The notes under the pieces: model-generated
The model's input: only the letters and a program-made list of their open reading frames with translations
Databases searched by the model: none
Told to the model about the DNA's origin: nothing
Shown: positions 11,159-22,661 of the stretch, piece after piece
Position numbering within the stretch: the stretch's first letter is position 1
Layout of the letters: the number at the start of each line of letters is the position of its first letter
NCBI GenBank assembly: GCA_024516155.1
Contig: JAJJXM010000071.1
Location: 186,001-250,000 of the forward strand
DNA: 64,000 bases
Source of the DNA: Pyronema omphalodes
Taxonomy: Eukaryota; Ascomycota; Pezizomycetes; Pezizales; Pyronemataceae
Reading direction: 5' to 3'
Position numbers and translations under genes: made by a program

Positions 11159-12674
11159 TTGAATATGCAAGTAATGTTGTGAGGTGTGAAGTTGAATTGA
11201 AAGACGTTTTAGCTGAGAGAGGAAGATTTTGCAGCGATTTAGGAGGTCAGTGTGTGTGATAAGAAGTTGAAAAGGAGGACTGGGGAATTTTGGGTATATA
11301 CTATGATGGGAGGATTATTGGCGCTACGTGCCGTTGACCATGCTGACGCTGGCAATACGACGCCTGTGACGAGTCGCATACGCGGCACGCTGGCATGCCA
11401 CTGCGCCATTAACGCAGCTATTGGCTACCTTTGACGCGACCTGCCGGTGATACTAGTCCGACAGACGCGACGCTTACGACGTAATTGGCGCATTCTAACG
11501 CGCGTTTTCATATTTCTACCTTGGTCAACTGGTTTTTGCAACCAGTTACAGACAAAAGATCATCCGGCATAGCACAGAAAAATGGTATGTAGACCGCACG
11601 TTTTCCAGCTACATACTACGACATAGCATGCGTAATCGCTATTTGAGAACTGATCAACGCCTGGCAGTACTCCTGAGCCGCGCCACACAAGGCAGAGGCT
11701 GGACAAGCACTGAGTCGACTGACACATCAAGTAGTGCCGAATGATATCCTAACCAAACATGTACAGCTTACTCTGCCTGATCTTGATCTCGAAACCCCTG
11801 AGTGTTGTAATGAGCTTAACCCGTACTTGTGCTGATGCGTATCGACCCTACTTCGCCGGATACTCTTATGGATACTAGAATCTCTCACCAACGCTTGCGA
11901 GTTTATGCTGCGGTGTCGGTCATCTCATGACGTGTATGTAGACGCGCAATGGAAAAAGTTTCAACACCAACCGTTGCGTTATGCATAGTCATGAGACTTT
12001 TTCTTTTCACAGTATCACGTATTCCTTGGGTACGTAAAAATAGCTATGCGTCATGAGCTGTATTTAATCACAGTAGAAGTTGCATTCTTTGCGATGAACT
12101 TCAAAATACCGTCATATAACAGCCGTTAATGCACAGCGTGCATATTACTGAAATGTGGTTGTGCGTCTAGCGCGTGTGGAACCCTAGCTGTTGCGCTTCG
12201 CACTTGCGCTCATGCACGCCAGGGCTCAGTATTCGCGAACCCAGGTAGAATCGGTGACCGTCGCATCTGACTATTTCAAGACTTTCGGTTGATAAGCACT
12301 GATTTGTGGTACTTAGAATATTTCCACTCATAGCCTATCGATGAATTAACTCTCGCTAATGGGGTTGCGAAGAACATGCAGGCGACGCCGTACTGCCACA
12401 TCCTTCAATTACTTGCTTAGAGCAAAGGACACCAATGCTGCATGACCCTTGAGTGCTCCTACAGAATGCGTAGCCAAAACATCATTTTACATGCCCAGCG
12501 AAGTTTTTGCGTGACTTCATATCACACTACCAGAAATATTCAGGTTGCTAGAAGCTTGGTCGTTCTGCGTAATATAAAGCGAAGTTGATCTTATTTTCTT
12601 AGGTTGATCACTCCGGATAGTGTATGATTCTTCGTACTGCAGAATCTAGAACCAGATTTACAAACATTGTCAAC
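11159..12674. other. Intergenic, no feature recognised
   Basis: Upstream flank of the minus-strand gene, then unique DNA with many CATG/GCGT motifs. A short imperfect inverted repeat lies at about 11949-12005 (GAAAAAGTTTCA and TGAGACTTTTTC arms). I looked for NACHT or hydrolase relics that would belong with the ankyrin remnant at 12.7 kb and found none. Confidence 0.4.
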
Positions 12675-13135
12675 TGTAAGCCTTGAAAACTGAGCCACAA
12701 GGCGGATGGTATCGATGTCGATTCGCAGAGTCAGGATGGCCGGACTCCGTTATCACGGGCATCCGAGAGGGGCTAAGTTTTGATTGGGAAGCTCCCACGA
12801 TAGTGTACTTATGGCCTCGACATCAACTCGAAGGACGATCGTGGTTCGTCTGCTTTAAGTCTGGCATCGGGTAACGACTATGATACAATGGCTAAGCCAC
12901 TAAGCTACTGCTTTAGGCAAATAGAATCGATATGAGCCTGAAGGACGATAACAGCAGGTTTTCAATATCATCAGCGCCCCTAAATCTCCATGATGAAGTT
13001 GTGAAGCTGCTCCTATAGACTCTCGGTGTCGACTTCAATTCAAAGGCCAAGGATGCTCAGACTGCGTTATCACAAGCGTCTCGAAACAGTACCTTCTCAC
13101 AGGCATCCAGAAATGATCACAATTAAACAGCGCAA
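12675..13135 (+). pseudogene. Decayed ankyrin-repeat segment (NLR-type relic)
   Basis: Conceptual translation of the plus strand gives ankyrin-repeat phrases broken by stops and frame changes: DGIDVDSQSQDGRTPLSRAS at about 12705-12765, GLDINSKDDRGSSALSLAS at about 12815-12870, EVVKLLL, then GVDFNSKAKDAQTALSQAS at about 13024-13080. These match the (V/I)DIN.KD..G.TALS.AS..G pattern of the ankyrin repeats in the intact NLR starting at 14420. The remnant lies on the same strand, 1.3 kb upstream of that gene. It is best read as the 3' end of a dead paralogue or a fragment left by recombination. At least three in-frame stops are present and no start or upstream NACHT part is recognisable. Confidence 0.7.
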
Positions 13136-14419
13136 CTCGTTCTTGCCGCCAGGGGTTTAGACGGACTCTATAAGTCAGTTCTCGGCAGATAATGTTGGGC
13201 TGAGTGGCAATAGCGCTTTGAATCTCTTTGTCATTCCTGCCGACAGCGTATTTGAAAACTTTGACATGATCTGCGGATCGCAAGTAGTGACAACGGATGA
13301 GAATAATGTGAGTATGATAATATTAACCATGGACTGACAATGTTTGATCGTGCTATTTAGGTGGTTGACGTAAGAATCTTCCTGAAAGAGCCGATAGATT
13401 TGTGGAAATACTCTGATGTGTGAATTATTCTTGCTTCGTACATTATTTGTAAAACAGATGGGATTGGAAGTCCGGAACTTTATTTAGGGTGTTATTATAT
13501 GTAACGAATATTTTATATGTAGAGAAACGTGAGAAAAATTGTTAGGGTACTCTTATGACAGAGGTGTGGGCGAAGGTATATGTATGTACGCTTGACCTTG
13601 AGCAGGGTATAAGCTTGCCAATGCAGCGCTAATGCTCCACCTTGGGCCCTGGGGCCCACAGCCGGTGAACGCCGCCCCAAACGCGCCGGGTCTCAAGAAA
13701 TCACTCGCGCCAAGCCAATCTCTACCTAAGATGCCAATCTCTACCTAAGAGTTTCGTCGTTATAAGAGTGTGTATATACACTCCTCCGGTCCCAGCGTAC
13801 GCTCATATGAAGGTTTGACTGTACATATGTAGTTTTGAGACACTATGTAGCTTCACCGACGTCAACTGGCGCTTGTCAACACCCCGAAACCCATCGTAGA
13901 GCCTCTAAGCTGGCATTACCCTGCCAAAATCAACGATAATTGGCGATTACCAATTCATTTAAATTTTTCAGTGCCGCATCTCTAACAATGAAACTGCTCT
14001 TCAAATAAAACCAGTGCTCATGCGACAATTTTAGTTGACTGCTTATAACGAGATATGTTCGCTGAAGGTATTCGGCGCTATATGACCAATCATGTCACCT
14101 TCTTTATATGCCCACGGAGGGAACTACGCTTGATACTCAAGCTACAGTTTTCCCTGCACATATAGAGAGAGATCATAGATGACTCTCGACAGCGTCACAG
14201 CGGATATGTAACTTATGCAATGCATAATAGCCATGCACCAATAATAAGACACACGCTGCAGAGTAAGCGCCTATATCGTCGCACAAGAAGCACAATGTGC
14301 TGTACTCAGCCTTACAGACCATCGCAACTCTCCTGCTCGAATTTCAAGCACAGTCCACGTTTCATCAACAACCATCTCCATTTCAATAATACGTTAATAG
14401 CCTTCAGAAAGCTCCAGCC
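13136..14419. other. NLR upstream region
   Basis: Non-coding flank between the ankyrin relic and the NLR start. It includes two exact copies of a 19-bp direct repeat (13714-13751) and a near-palindromic AGTGTGTATATACACT (about 13769). No promoter element can be named with confidence. Confidence 0.4.
13714..13751. repeat. 19-bp tandem direct repeat, 2 copies
   Basis: GCCAATCTCTACCTAAGA plus one base occurs twice head to tail (13714-13732 and 13733-13751), identical except for the final base. It lies about 670 bp upstream of the NLR start. Confidence 0.9.
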
Positions 14420-17400
14420 ATGACCTCCGAACAACCAGATCCTACATCCCTGAGTGCTGCAATGCAGGCCTTGGATTCGCGTGTCATCGATCCAGCAACC
14501 CCTCTCCCTCCGCGATGCCGAACTTTTCGATTATCCGAGATCCCCGCAGACATGAATAATAGCACTGTACGCCAATTTTTGGATTCGTTGCAAGTTGGAG
14601 CAGGCTCTATTAAAGGGAATTCAACGGTTTTCTCTTTGGCTACATACAGATCTTGGCAGGTTGCGACGGTCTCGTTTCATCAAGAGCCAGAGGAGTTTAA
14701 GATATGCAAACCGGGTCATACAGTGTATCTGCCGTTGCCGAAGAAAAGGTTTTTGGTGCCCGATTCCTCTCAGGAACGAGATAGGCGCATCAAACATCGG
14801 CTAGATCATCCAGAACGTTCACAATCGCCCGAGCACCAGATGGAAACGCGAGCAGCACCCGTCCGTGTTGCCGTCGACTGTGATTTCTATGCCATGACAC
14901 CACTATATGCATCTTTAGGAATGACCGCTAGATATGAGTAAGTCTCTTGAATACCTTCACTAGCTTGAAAAATGCTTGAAACGGCATGCTGATGTACTTA
15001 AATCAGTGTTATTGCTGTCACGGGATTATCCGCACATGCTTTTGGATCATGGAAATCACCAGACCAAGCCGACAGAATGTGGTTGCGCGACTTTCTGCCT
15101 CAAGAATTCCCTGATATTCGGGTCTTCACTTGGGGCTACTATTCTAGCATTCGGAATAATGAAAGTAAAACTTCCATTACGGCCCTGGCAAGGAATTTTC
15201 TCGAGGACATCAAACGGGTGAGAGAAAAAGAGGTAACTGTGATTGCCAACATTCTGCAGTGTATGGTATTTCCATCGTGATTTATATGCTTACTCTGAAT
15301 AACCCTAGACAATAAGCCGGCCTTTGATACTTATTGGACATAGTCTTGGAGGATTGGTTCTGCAGAAGGTGGGTTTCTCCTGCATATCCATATGATTTCA
15401 TATATTGAATTGACTGTCAGGCTCTGGTGGAGGCGAGTAAAGGCCACACTGTGGTGCGTAAGGCCTTTCATCAATCATGCATTGGTGTATTGTTCTTCGG
15501 AGTCCCTCATCAGGGTCTTAACCGGTGTAGCATTGAAATGTTGGTACAGGGGAAGGAGAACGAGCACTTTCTCCGAGATATCAGCACCGGCTCCGACTAC
15601 CTTTTTGAACTCGACAAGGAATTTAGGATGTGTCACGGAAGCATGAGGAATGCCACTATTGTGTCATTCTATGAAAGTGAAGACACTCGCTCTGTCGAGG
15701 TAAGTGATAACAGATTGAGTGCTATAAGCTCAGTTGAATTGGGATACGGAGATAACATATAGAAGACCTTTGCGAATGGTGAGGCGAAGCGTTGCGGTGC
15801 ACCGATCCGTATGGTGCCCCGAGAATCAGCAATCTGCTCATTATCGCAAGATTACAATAAGATTGAGATCCGTGCCGATCATTCCAGGATGGTCAAATTC
15901 CGGTCTCAGTCGGATGAGCACTACCAGCGAGTAGTTACCATGATCCAGGATATTAAAGAAACGCATGAAATGATTGGGCGTCAACAGAGATTTCCAGGTG
16001 CCTTCGCAGAAATCACTTCACGCGTAGCCGACTAATAAGCTGCAGAAAATGAGATGCGGCAAATAATGTCTTTCATATCACCGCTGGAACCGCACAAAAG
16101 ACATCAGGATATCCGACAGAAACGGCTTGAAGGTACGGGCGATTGGTTTCTTCGTGAATCAGCATTTCAGAAATGGAGCGACATGGAATCGGAAAGCGGC
16201 AAAAAAGGTTCTGTTCTAGCATGCTCTGGCATTCCTGGTGCAGGCAAGTCTGTTATCTGGTGTATTGCAACGCCCGAGCTTTCTATGGCCCACATTTGCT
16301 GACGCTGCATCACGCAGTTCCCTCGTGTTCGATCATCTTGGTACCAAATTCTCATCGGATGAAACAGCCTGCGTCACCTGCATATACTGTGATTACCAAG
16401 ATGACAAGGAGCAAACACCAGTCAATATGATTGGCGTACTTCTAAACCAAGTTATCGCCACACTCAATGATTCCGGAAAGTTGCATGCAGATACCATCTC
16501 GGCATTAAAACGGATACTCGATAAACAGAAATATATCGATTTAAAAGAGGCTTGTCGACTATTTAGAGATATCGTCAAGGACATGCGAAGGTTCTATATT
16601 TGCATCGATGCGTTGGATGAGTGTAGCGAGGCGCACCGCAGAGGCTTCGTACAAGCCCTAGCAAAAGTAGCAAGCGAATGCAACCGGCCGAGTGTAATCC
16701 GTATATTCTTCACAACAAGACCACACATTAAGTGGGAGGACTTCATAAAAACATATATTAACGTCTGCTCCCTGGATCACATGTATTTGAAGGCACATGC
16801 AGAAGACATCCGAAGATATGTTTTCAATGAGCTTGAACTTGACGAGAACGGCGACTGTATGGATGAAAGGCTGAGAACCGAGATCCTGGATAAAATTGTG
16901 GCTAATTCTGACGAAATGTGAGTATTGGAACACCCCATGAATTCAGCATCATAAATCGTCAATGAATATGATATGATTCTATTTTGTGATCGCGCATGAT
17001 CGGAATAAGCCATAACTAACACATAGATCCAATGCAGGTTCCTGTTGCCGACGTTGCAGATACAAACCGTATTGGACCAAACGACTATCAGTAAAAGACG
17101 AAAAGCATTATACTCCATGCCAACCCAACTCGACACGGCCTTTGGAAGTACTATCACCAGGATCAAGAATCAAAAACCCGAAAGAGTCTCACAGGCAATG
17201 GAAGTTCTGAAGTGGACATTTCTCGCCCGGCGCCCATTGAAGGTCATCGAGTTGCGTCATGCCCTCTCGGTTAACATTAATACGAGCAAAATGAAGCCCG
17301 GGCAACTGACAGTCGCTTACGATCAGACACTGGACTGGGACAACTTTCCTTCCGAGAAATCGCTGATAGATTGGTGTCTCGGCCTGATAATCCTTGATGC

Positions 17401-19531
17401 AGAAAGCTCCACTGTCCGTCTTGTTCATAAGTCGCTACACGACTACCTTACACAATTATATGATGACGGCAAGATATTCCCCAACGGCCATAGCGAGATT
17501 GCGTACACCTGCCTACAGTACATGTGCTTCAACGACGACAAACATCCAGTACATGCCACGCAAGAGAGAGCCGTTGATCATATGAATTCCGTCCATCCTG
17601 CCAGGTTCAGCCTTCTCAATTATGCAATTGAGAACTTCCCCTATCACCTACGTGATGATAGTCGATGCACGGTGGATATGATCCATGCGTTCTTTCCTGA
17701 CAGGATCAACCTCAATTGTATTTCGGCAGAATCTCGTCTGAAATTCCTTGCCCCATTTTATGGATGGCGTGACAACATCGACGGTGCTCCTGAGAATGCC
17801 TATATTTCGATAAGCCAGATTCATCTTCGCTTACAGTTTGCCATTAGCTATGGCTTGAAGAATGTCTTCGTCGAACTTCTCGATGCATGCGGTCTGAACA
17901 TTGATTATGATACCACATTGAGTGGTAGTACAATGTTGCTACAAGCATGTAGAGCTGGTAATGCGGAGATTGTGCGTATTCTGTTGGAAAGGGGCGTTGA
18001 TGTGAACCTTCCCGATGGAAAAAATGGGACTCCATTATCTTGGGCATGCCATCACGGCCATGATTCTGTTGTGGAGTTGCTGCTACAGGCTAGCCGTATT
18101 GAAATCAACTCGAAGCATGAATTTGGCCGTACTGCACTGTTAACGGCATCTGAAATGGGAAATGTTTCACTTGTGAAGTTGCTCCTACAGAGTGATAGTA
18201 TCAGTATCAACGCCAGAGACTATAACGGCCGGACCGCACTTTCATGGGCTGCCTGGAACGGCCACGATTCCGTTGTCAGGCTTCTCCTGCAGACCAAGAC
18301 CATCGATGAAAACTCTAAGGACTGGTTCGGGCGGACTGCGTTGTCATTGGCATCTGGAAACGGCAACGAATCGACTGTGAAGCTGCTTTTGAGAGCGAAT
18401 GGTATTGACGTCAACTCGAAGGATAGTGTTCATGATACTGCATTATTACGGGCCTGTAAAAATGGCCACTATGCCGTTGTGAAGTTGCTCCTTCAGCATG
18501 AGGGTATCGACATCAACGCCTATGACAGAGATTATCATACAGCATTATCATGGACATCCGAGAATAGCCACCTTTCGTTTGTGAAGCTCCTCCTAAAAGC
18601 AGATAGTATCGACGTCAACCAGAAGGTCGGATCTGGCCATATTGCGCCACCGCCGGTACACTATGGTCTTCAAGCTGCAGTACTTGATCCGCCCCGCGAC
18701 ATTGGCCCGAGCAGTTGTAATTCTCGAACTGCCTCATCACGGGCTTCCGAAACCGACTATGCCTCTGTTATCCATCCTTTGAGGCGCGATGGCATTGTTG
18801 ATGGAAACTCCAGGGACCGGTATGGGCAGACTACATTATCATTGGTATCTGGAAACGGAAACGACCTAGTTGTGAAGCTGCTCTTGGAAGCGAATGGAAT
18901 TGACATCAATGCGAAGGACAGTGATGGTAATAGTCCGTTGTCACGGGCTTGCAAAAATGGACACTATGCTGTTGTGAAGCTGCTCATTCAGCATGAGGGT
19001 ATTGACATCAACGCCACAGACAGTGATGGCCATACTGCACTATCGTGGGCATCCAAGAATGGCCGCGGTGCCGTTGTGACGCTTCTCCTAGAAGCAGATA
19101 GCATCGACGTAAATCAGAATATCGAATCTGGCGATATCCCGCCGTACTCCGATGATCTTATTGAAAGCCCTAACGATTGCAACACTGCGTTATCGCTGGC
19201 ATGTGAATACGGCCACCATGCAGTTGTGCAGCTCCTCCTTCAGGTCGATCGTATTGACATTAACCTGAGATGTTATCAAGGCTGGACTGCGTTGGCATTG
19301 ACTGCTGTCAACGGCTATGATTCGATCGTGGAGCTCCTCCTACAAGCAGATGGTATTGAGATTAACTCCGAGGATCAACATGGTAACACTGCCTTAGCAT
19401 TAGCAGTTTTTAAGCAACATGATTCCACTGCACAACTACTTTCCGCAGCCGGAGGTATCCATGGTTCTCGAGGATTCCGGGAAATTTCATCGTTCCTGCG
19501 CCAATATCGAAAATACCGTCGAAGGCATTAA
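14420..19531 (+). CDS. NLR: alpha/beta-hydrolase, NACHT, ankyrin repeats (1541 aa)
   Basis: A fungal NOD-like receptor of the type linked to allorecognition and cell-death signalling. The eight-exon model is join(14420..14937, 15007..15232, 15309..15368, 15421..15699, 15763..15997, 16046..16259, 16318..16917, 17038..19531). All introns are GT-AG and the sum is exactly 1542 codons. The N-terminal 170 residues are of the kind that precedes hydrolase domains in such proteins. An alpha/beta-hydrolase (SesB/PGAP1-like) follows: a TGLSAHAFGSW strand-loop at about 176 and the nucleophile elbow GHSLGG at about 257. The NACHT domain has its P-loop GIPGAGKS at about 500, Walker B YICIDALDE at about 604 and a TTRP motif, followed by a winged-helix-like region. 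About 15 ankyrin repeats span residues 1005-1510. No signal peptide is seen, so a cytoplasmic sensor is expected: ankyrins bind ligand, NACHT oligomerises, the hydrolase acts. No stop or frameshift breaks the model. The natural trigger and the hydrolase substrate are unknown. Confidence 0.92.
18311..19300 (+). repeat. In-frame 165-codon duplication within the ankyrin domain
   Basis: Block 18311-18805 and block 18806-19300 are each 495 bp (five 33-residue ankyrin units) and align in frame. Both begin NS(K/R)D..G.T(A/T)LSL.SGNGN, pass through an identical ACKNGHYAVVKLL segment and QHEGIDINA, and reach ADSIDVNQ. Both then enter a divergent, poorly conserved unit before resuming. Similarity is uneven: the second and third units are nearly identical while the fourth is not. 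Confidence 0.85.
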
Positions 19532-21349
19532 TCTGTTCTTTTCATAGTAACTTTCAAAGATAAATGGTGATAGGGTGGGCGTGTTAATATTCTGGTTTTG
19601 TTGGAACGATAGGTGAAACCAGATAACGATTATTGTTTTTTTCTGGTGCAACAAACGTTTGGTTCTTTGTTGACAATTTGTTATTTTTATTGCTAGTATG
19701 GAATGTCTTTGAATTGATGTTAATGATATTCGCTGGGATAGAAGTGGTACGCTAATAATATTGTATGGAGTGATATAACTGCATTTCACCACTTTGTAAT
19801 GTCACAAGTGGCTGATTTTCTACCTGGGATGTAGTTTAATTGTCTTTGAGGGCTCTCGTAGTGTCGCAAAAACACAGATACCAGTTAGGCAATAATGCCC
19901 CGGTCTGTGCCTCCGCGGATGCTATAAGCGCTGCTGCCCAGCTTACAAACAACAAAGACTTGTATAGCCATTAAACCACGCCTATCCTCAGCAATATATC
20001 TGGCGCATGTCACGTGTAGCAGTGCACAAATGTGGTTAAGATGTGTACAATGTATCGTTGATGCTGTAAAAAAGCGCCTAGCGTCAAGTGTGTTGGTGGT
20101 GGAGGTGGAGCTTCTGTCTTACGTATACCTTCTGTCGTATCCACGTAGAGTTAGACTACTGTCGTTTTCGTCAATACCCTGCTCCACCCCCGCTTTTCTT
20201 TCCCCCGCCTTTTCCCGCGCAAATACCATGTTAGAATGGGAGAACAGCTTACGAGGCGTCGCAATATAATTACGATTCCGACATTGAAAGCCAGGAGGAA
20301 GACAATACTTCAGCAAAGGCAGATCAGGAACCTATATTTCTTGTAGGCCGCGGTGGCATATCTTAGTCTTCTTACTTAAAGATCATTATCTTTTTCCGCA
20401 CATGCTTTGAAATTGCCAAACGGAACGCATGACAATCACTCTCGAAATCTTATTCCACAGTAGATATATGAATAATAAAATCAGGCCTTCACTTAACCAT
20501 TGACTCAAGTCAGTAGAAATATTCTCATGCTGATGAAGACAAATATCATCCCGAGTTGCCTACGAGTCGCCGGGAGCATAAAGTCGCCTAATTGGTAGAA
20601 TCTCCGCAATACTCACTACTAGAAACGATCCTGTATGAATAAACATCTACCTCAGCGCCAAAAACATATTAAACCCTGTGGAGAGATGGTCAGGAGGTAA
20701 TCAGCTTGGGATATCGCGTCAGTGATGGCCAAACGGACTCGGGATTATCGCAGGCAAATAAACATCCATCATTGTGTTATTCTAGCAGATTCAGCAGCAT
20801 ATTAAGCCTCTAAGACATTTCAGAGCGCGACAAAATCAGTAGGCTTATTGAGAAAATCCTATTTTCGAAAAGAATCTGCAGGGGCCATTCCCGATAGCAA
20901 TGAATTTTGTCACATATCACAGCGGCTTTGGAGTTTGAAAAGTAATCAGTTAATTCCGGATCTACGTCGTTTGTTGATCTACAACCTACAGATACCAGGC
21001 ACTCATTACAGCCTAGAGTTATCGGAGTGATTCTCCTAGCGCGTTCTTGGCACGAACCCTTACAGTTGTATACATGTAGTGATGCTTTGTCTTCGTCAGA
21101 ACCAGTTTCAACCAACATTCAATCTCTGTGCTCCATCTCCATGTTATAATACCATATCTATGTACATATCTGCACATATTCTGCATTCACATTACTGGTA
21201 TTTTTTTTCGTCCTTGATTTATTGTCTTCGAGTTGCTTTTGAATGTCAGCTGACCAAATCAAATCAGGGTCTTTCAAACGCAGTTATCCTCGCACAGCTA
21301 GGAAGTTGTCATCTCGGATATACCTTTTTCAAGCAAGACGCTTTACCCC

Positions 21350-21381
<32 letters not shown>

Positions 21382-21700
21382 TCCGACGAGATGTTTGGAT
21401 TCTACGGCATTCTCTTATGCTACCCAAGCAGTCTGGCTCACCCTTCAAACTCTAGATTCGCAGTCACAACAGAGTAAATGTCTTTCAAGCACGATGGCTT
21501 TTTGTTCCATACAACACTACCTAGCTATCGAATTGATCCCCAGAAATTGTTCTAGAATCGTCCCTTTATCGCAAGCCTATCCGGTCGGCCTCGTTGGTTA
21601 CATGCCAAGCCGGGCGGAATGTTTTTGAGCACGGTCTTCGGCAACTAGTGATAGCCAGTGATGATAAGTCTTAGCTTTTCAATATCCTGTGTGGCCGACG
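19532..21700. other. Intergenic, no gene recognised
   Basis: AT-rich 3' flank of the NLR, then mixed DNA. A C-run at about 21348-21360 is followed by (CT)n at 21361-21381. A minus-strand frame at 20810-21118 is open for 102 codons and Cys-rich, but it has no domain or splice partners and is not called. Confidence 0.45.
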
Positions 21701-21706
21701 ACATGA

Positions 21707-22145
21707 GCTAACTCACCGATCTGCCCCACATGCGCACAGATACCGTACATACAACGCGAAGCGGATGACTCCAGTTGGAATTCTTATGCGGAGCGGCCAG
21801 TGGTAGCAGGTCGCGAAGTCTTACCGGCATCAGGACTCGGTCTTCACTTGTCCAATTGTCAATACTCAAAGCTTCTACCACTTTATCACCACATCGTATA
21901 CTAAAGAAAAAACCTGCTTCGATATGTTCACACATTCTACGGATAATATTGGTGTTTGTGTCAGCCATTGCCGCGAACATGGCAAATGAATTCATCAATA
22001 TCCGATGCCACGAATAGTAGAAAGCGAGCATTAACTCAAGCGGCTATCACCAATACAATCTCAAAAACAGCCGCCCATGTATCACGGAGCGCAGCGGCAA
22101 ATTCGGCTTTTCCTTCGATTCTCCTAGGCATACTCTTACCGATAT
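21707..22145 (-). pseudogene. Possible decayed coding segment, family unknown
   Basis: On the minus strand, 22031-21708 encodes protein-like sequence including DKVVEALSIDNWTSEDRVL and RLRDLLPLAAPHK, ending at AGATCG followed by GTGAGT, a good splice donor. Just upstream, in another frame, 22140-22040 reads RRIEGKAEFAAALRDTWAAV and then meets an in-frame TGA. The regular protein character on both sides of stops suggests a gene that has lost its frame, or an unresolved intron near 22040. I cannot name a family. Confidence 0.35.
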
Positions 22146-22617
22146 GGGGACCAACCATCAGCACCTACGTTCCGATCAGCGAACTTCGGAGATTAACCAG
22201 GATCCAAGCGGGATCTAATCGACGGAGTGGCCTTTTAAATGCTTCCGCAAAGCTTCAAAGATATATCTTTCCACCATAGCTCTACGGTTCTACCCTCATT
22301 CTATAAGCTAGCTATTCAGTCAGCGGCGTTGTTAAGGTGAGACATCAAGAAGCCTCGCCAAGATCAACTGTGGGTCGTAGTATGGTGCACTATATGGTGG
22401 CATATGTCTGTGCGCATCTTGTCCGGTGATTCCCAGAACTACAAAATATGACGTCTGATCTTGCGCTGATACCTCGATCTTCAACTATCACTGCAACTAG
22501 GAACATTTTTCGAACTTTAGATGGGGCTTTACCCTAGACGGTCTTTACTTCCTAGCTGTCGGACGTCGGGAGTAACCGATATCTCTGAACCCTGCCTACG
22601 GACACTAGGGAAACCGC

Positions 22618-22661
22618 CAAAGACCCGTCAAAGACCCACCAAAGACCCATCAAACACCCAG
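22618..22661. repeat. 11-bp tandem repeat, 4 copies
   Basis: The unit CAAAGACCCRY repeats three times with changes only at the last two bases, followed by a fourth copy with one further change (22651-22661). Confidence 0.85.

Noticed and set aside
11949..12005. Imperfect inverted repeat suggesting a MITE
   Set aside because: The arms are short and mismatched, and no target duplication or second copy was found.
20810..21118. Cys-rich 102-codon minus-strand ORF resembling a small effector
   Set aside because: No signal peptide, no supporting intron structure, and chance length for this composition.
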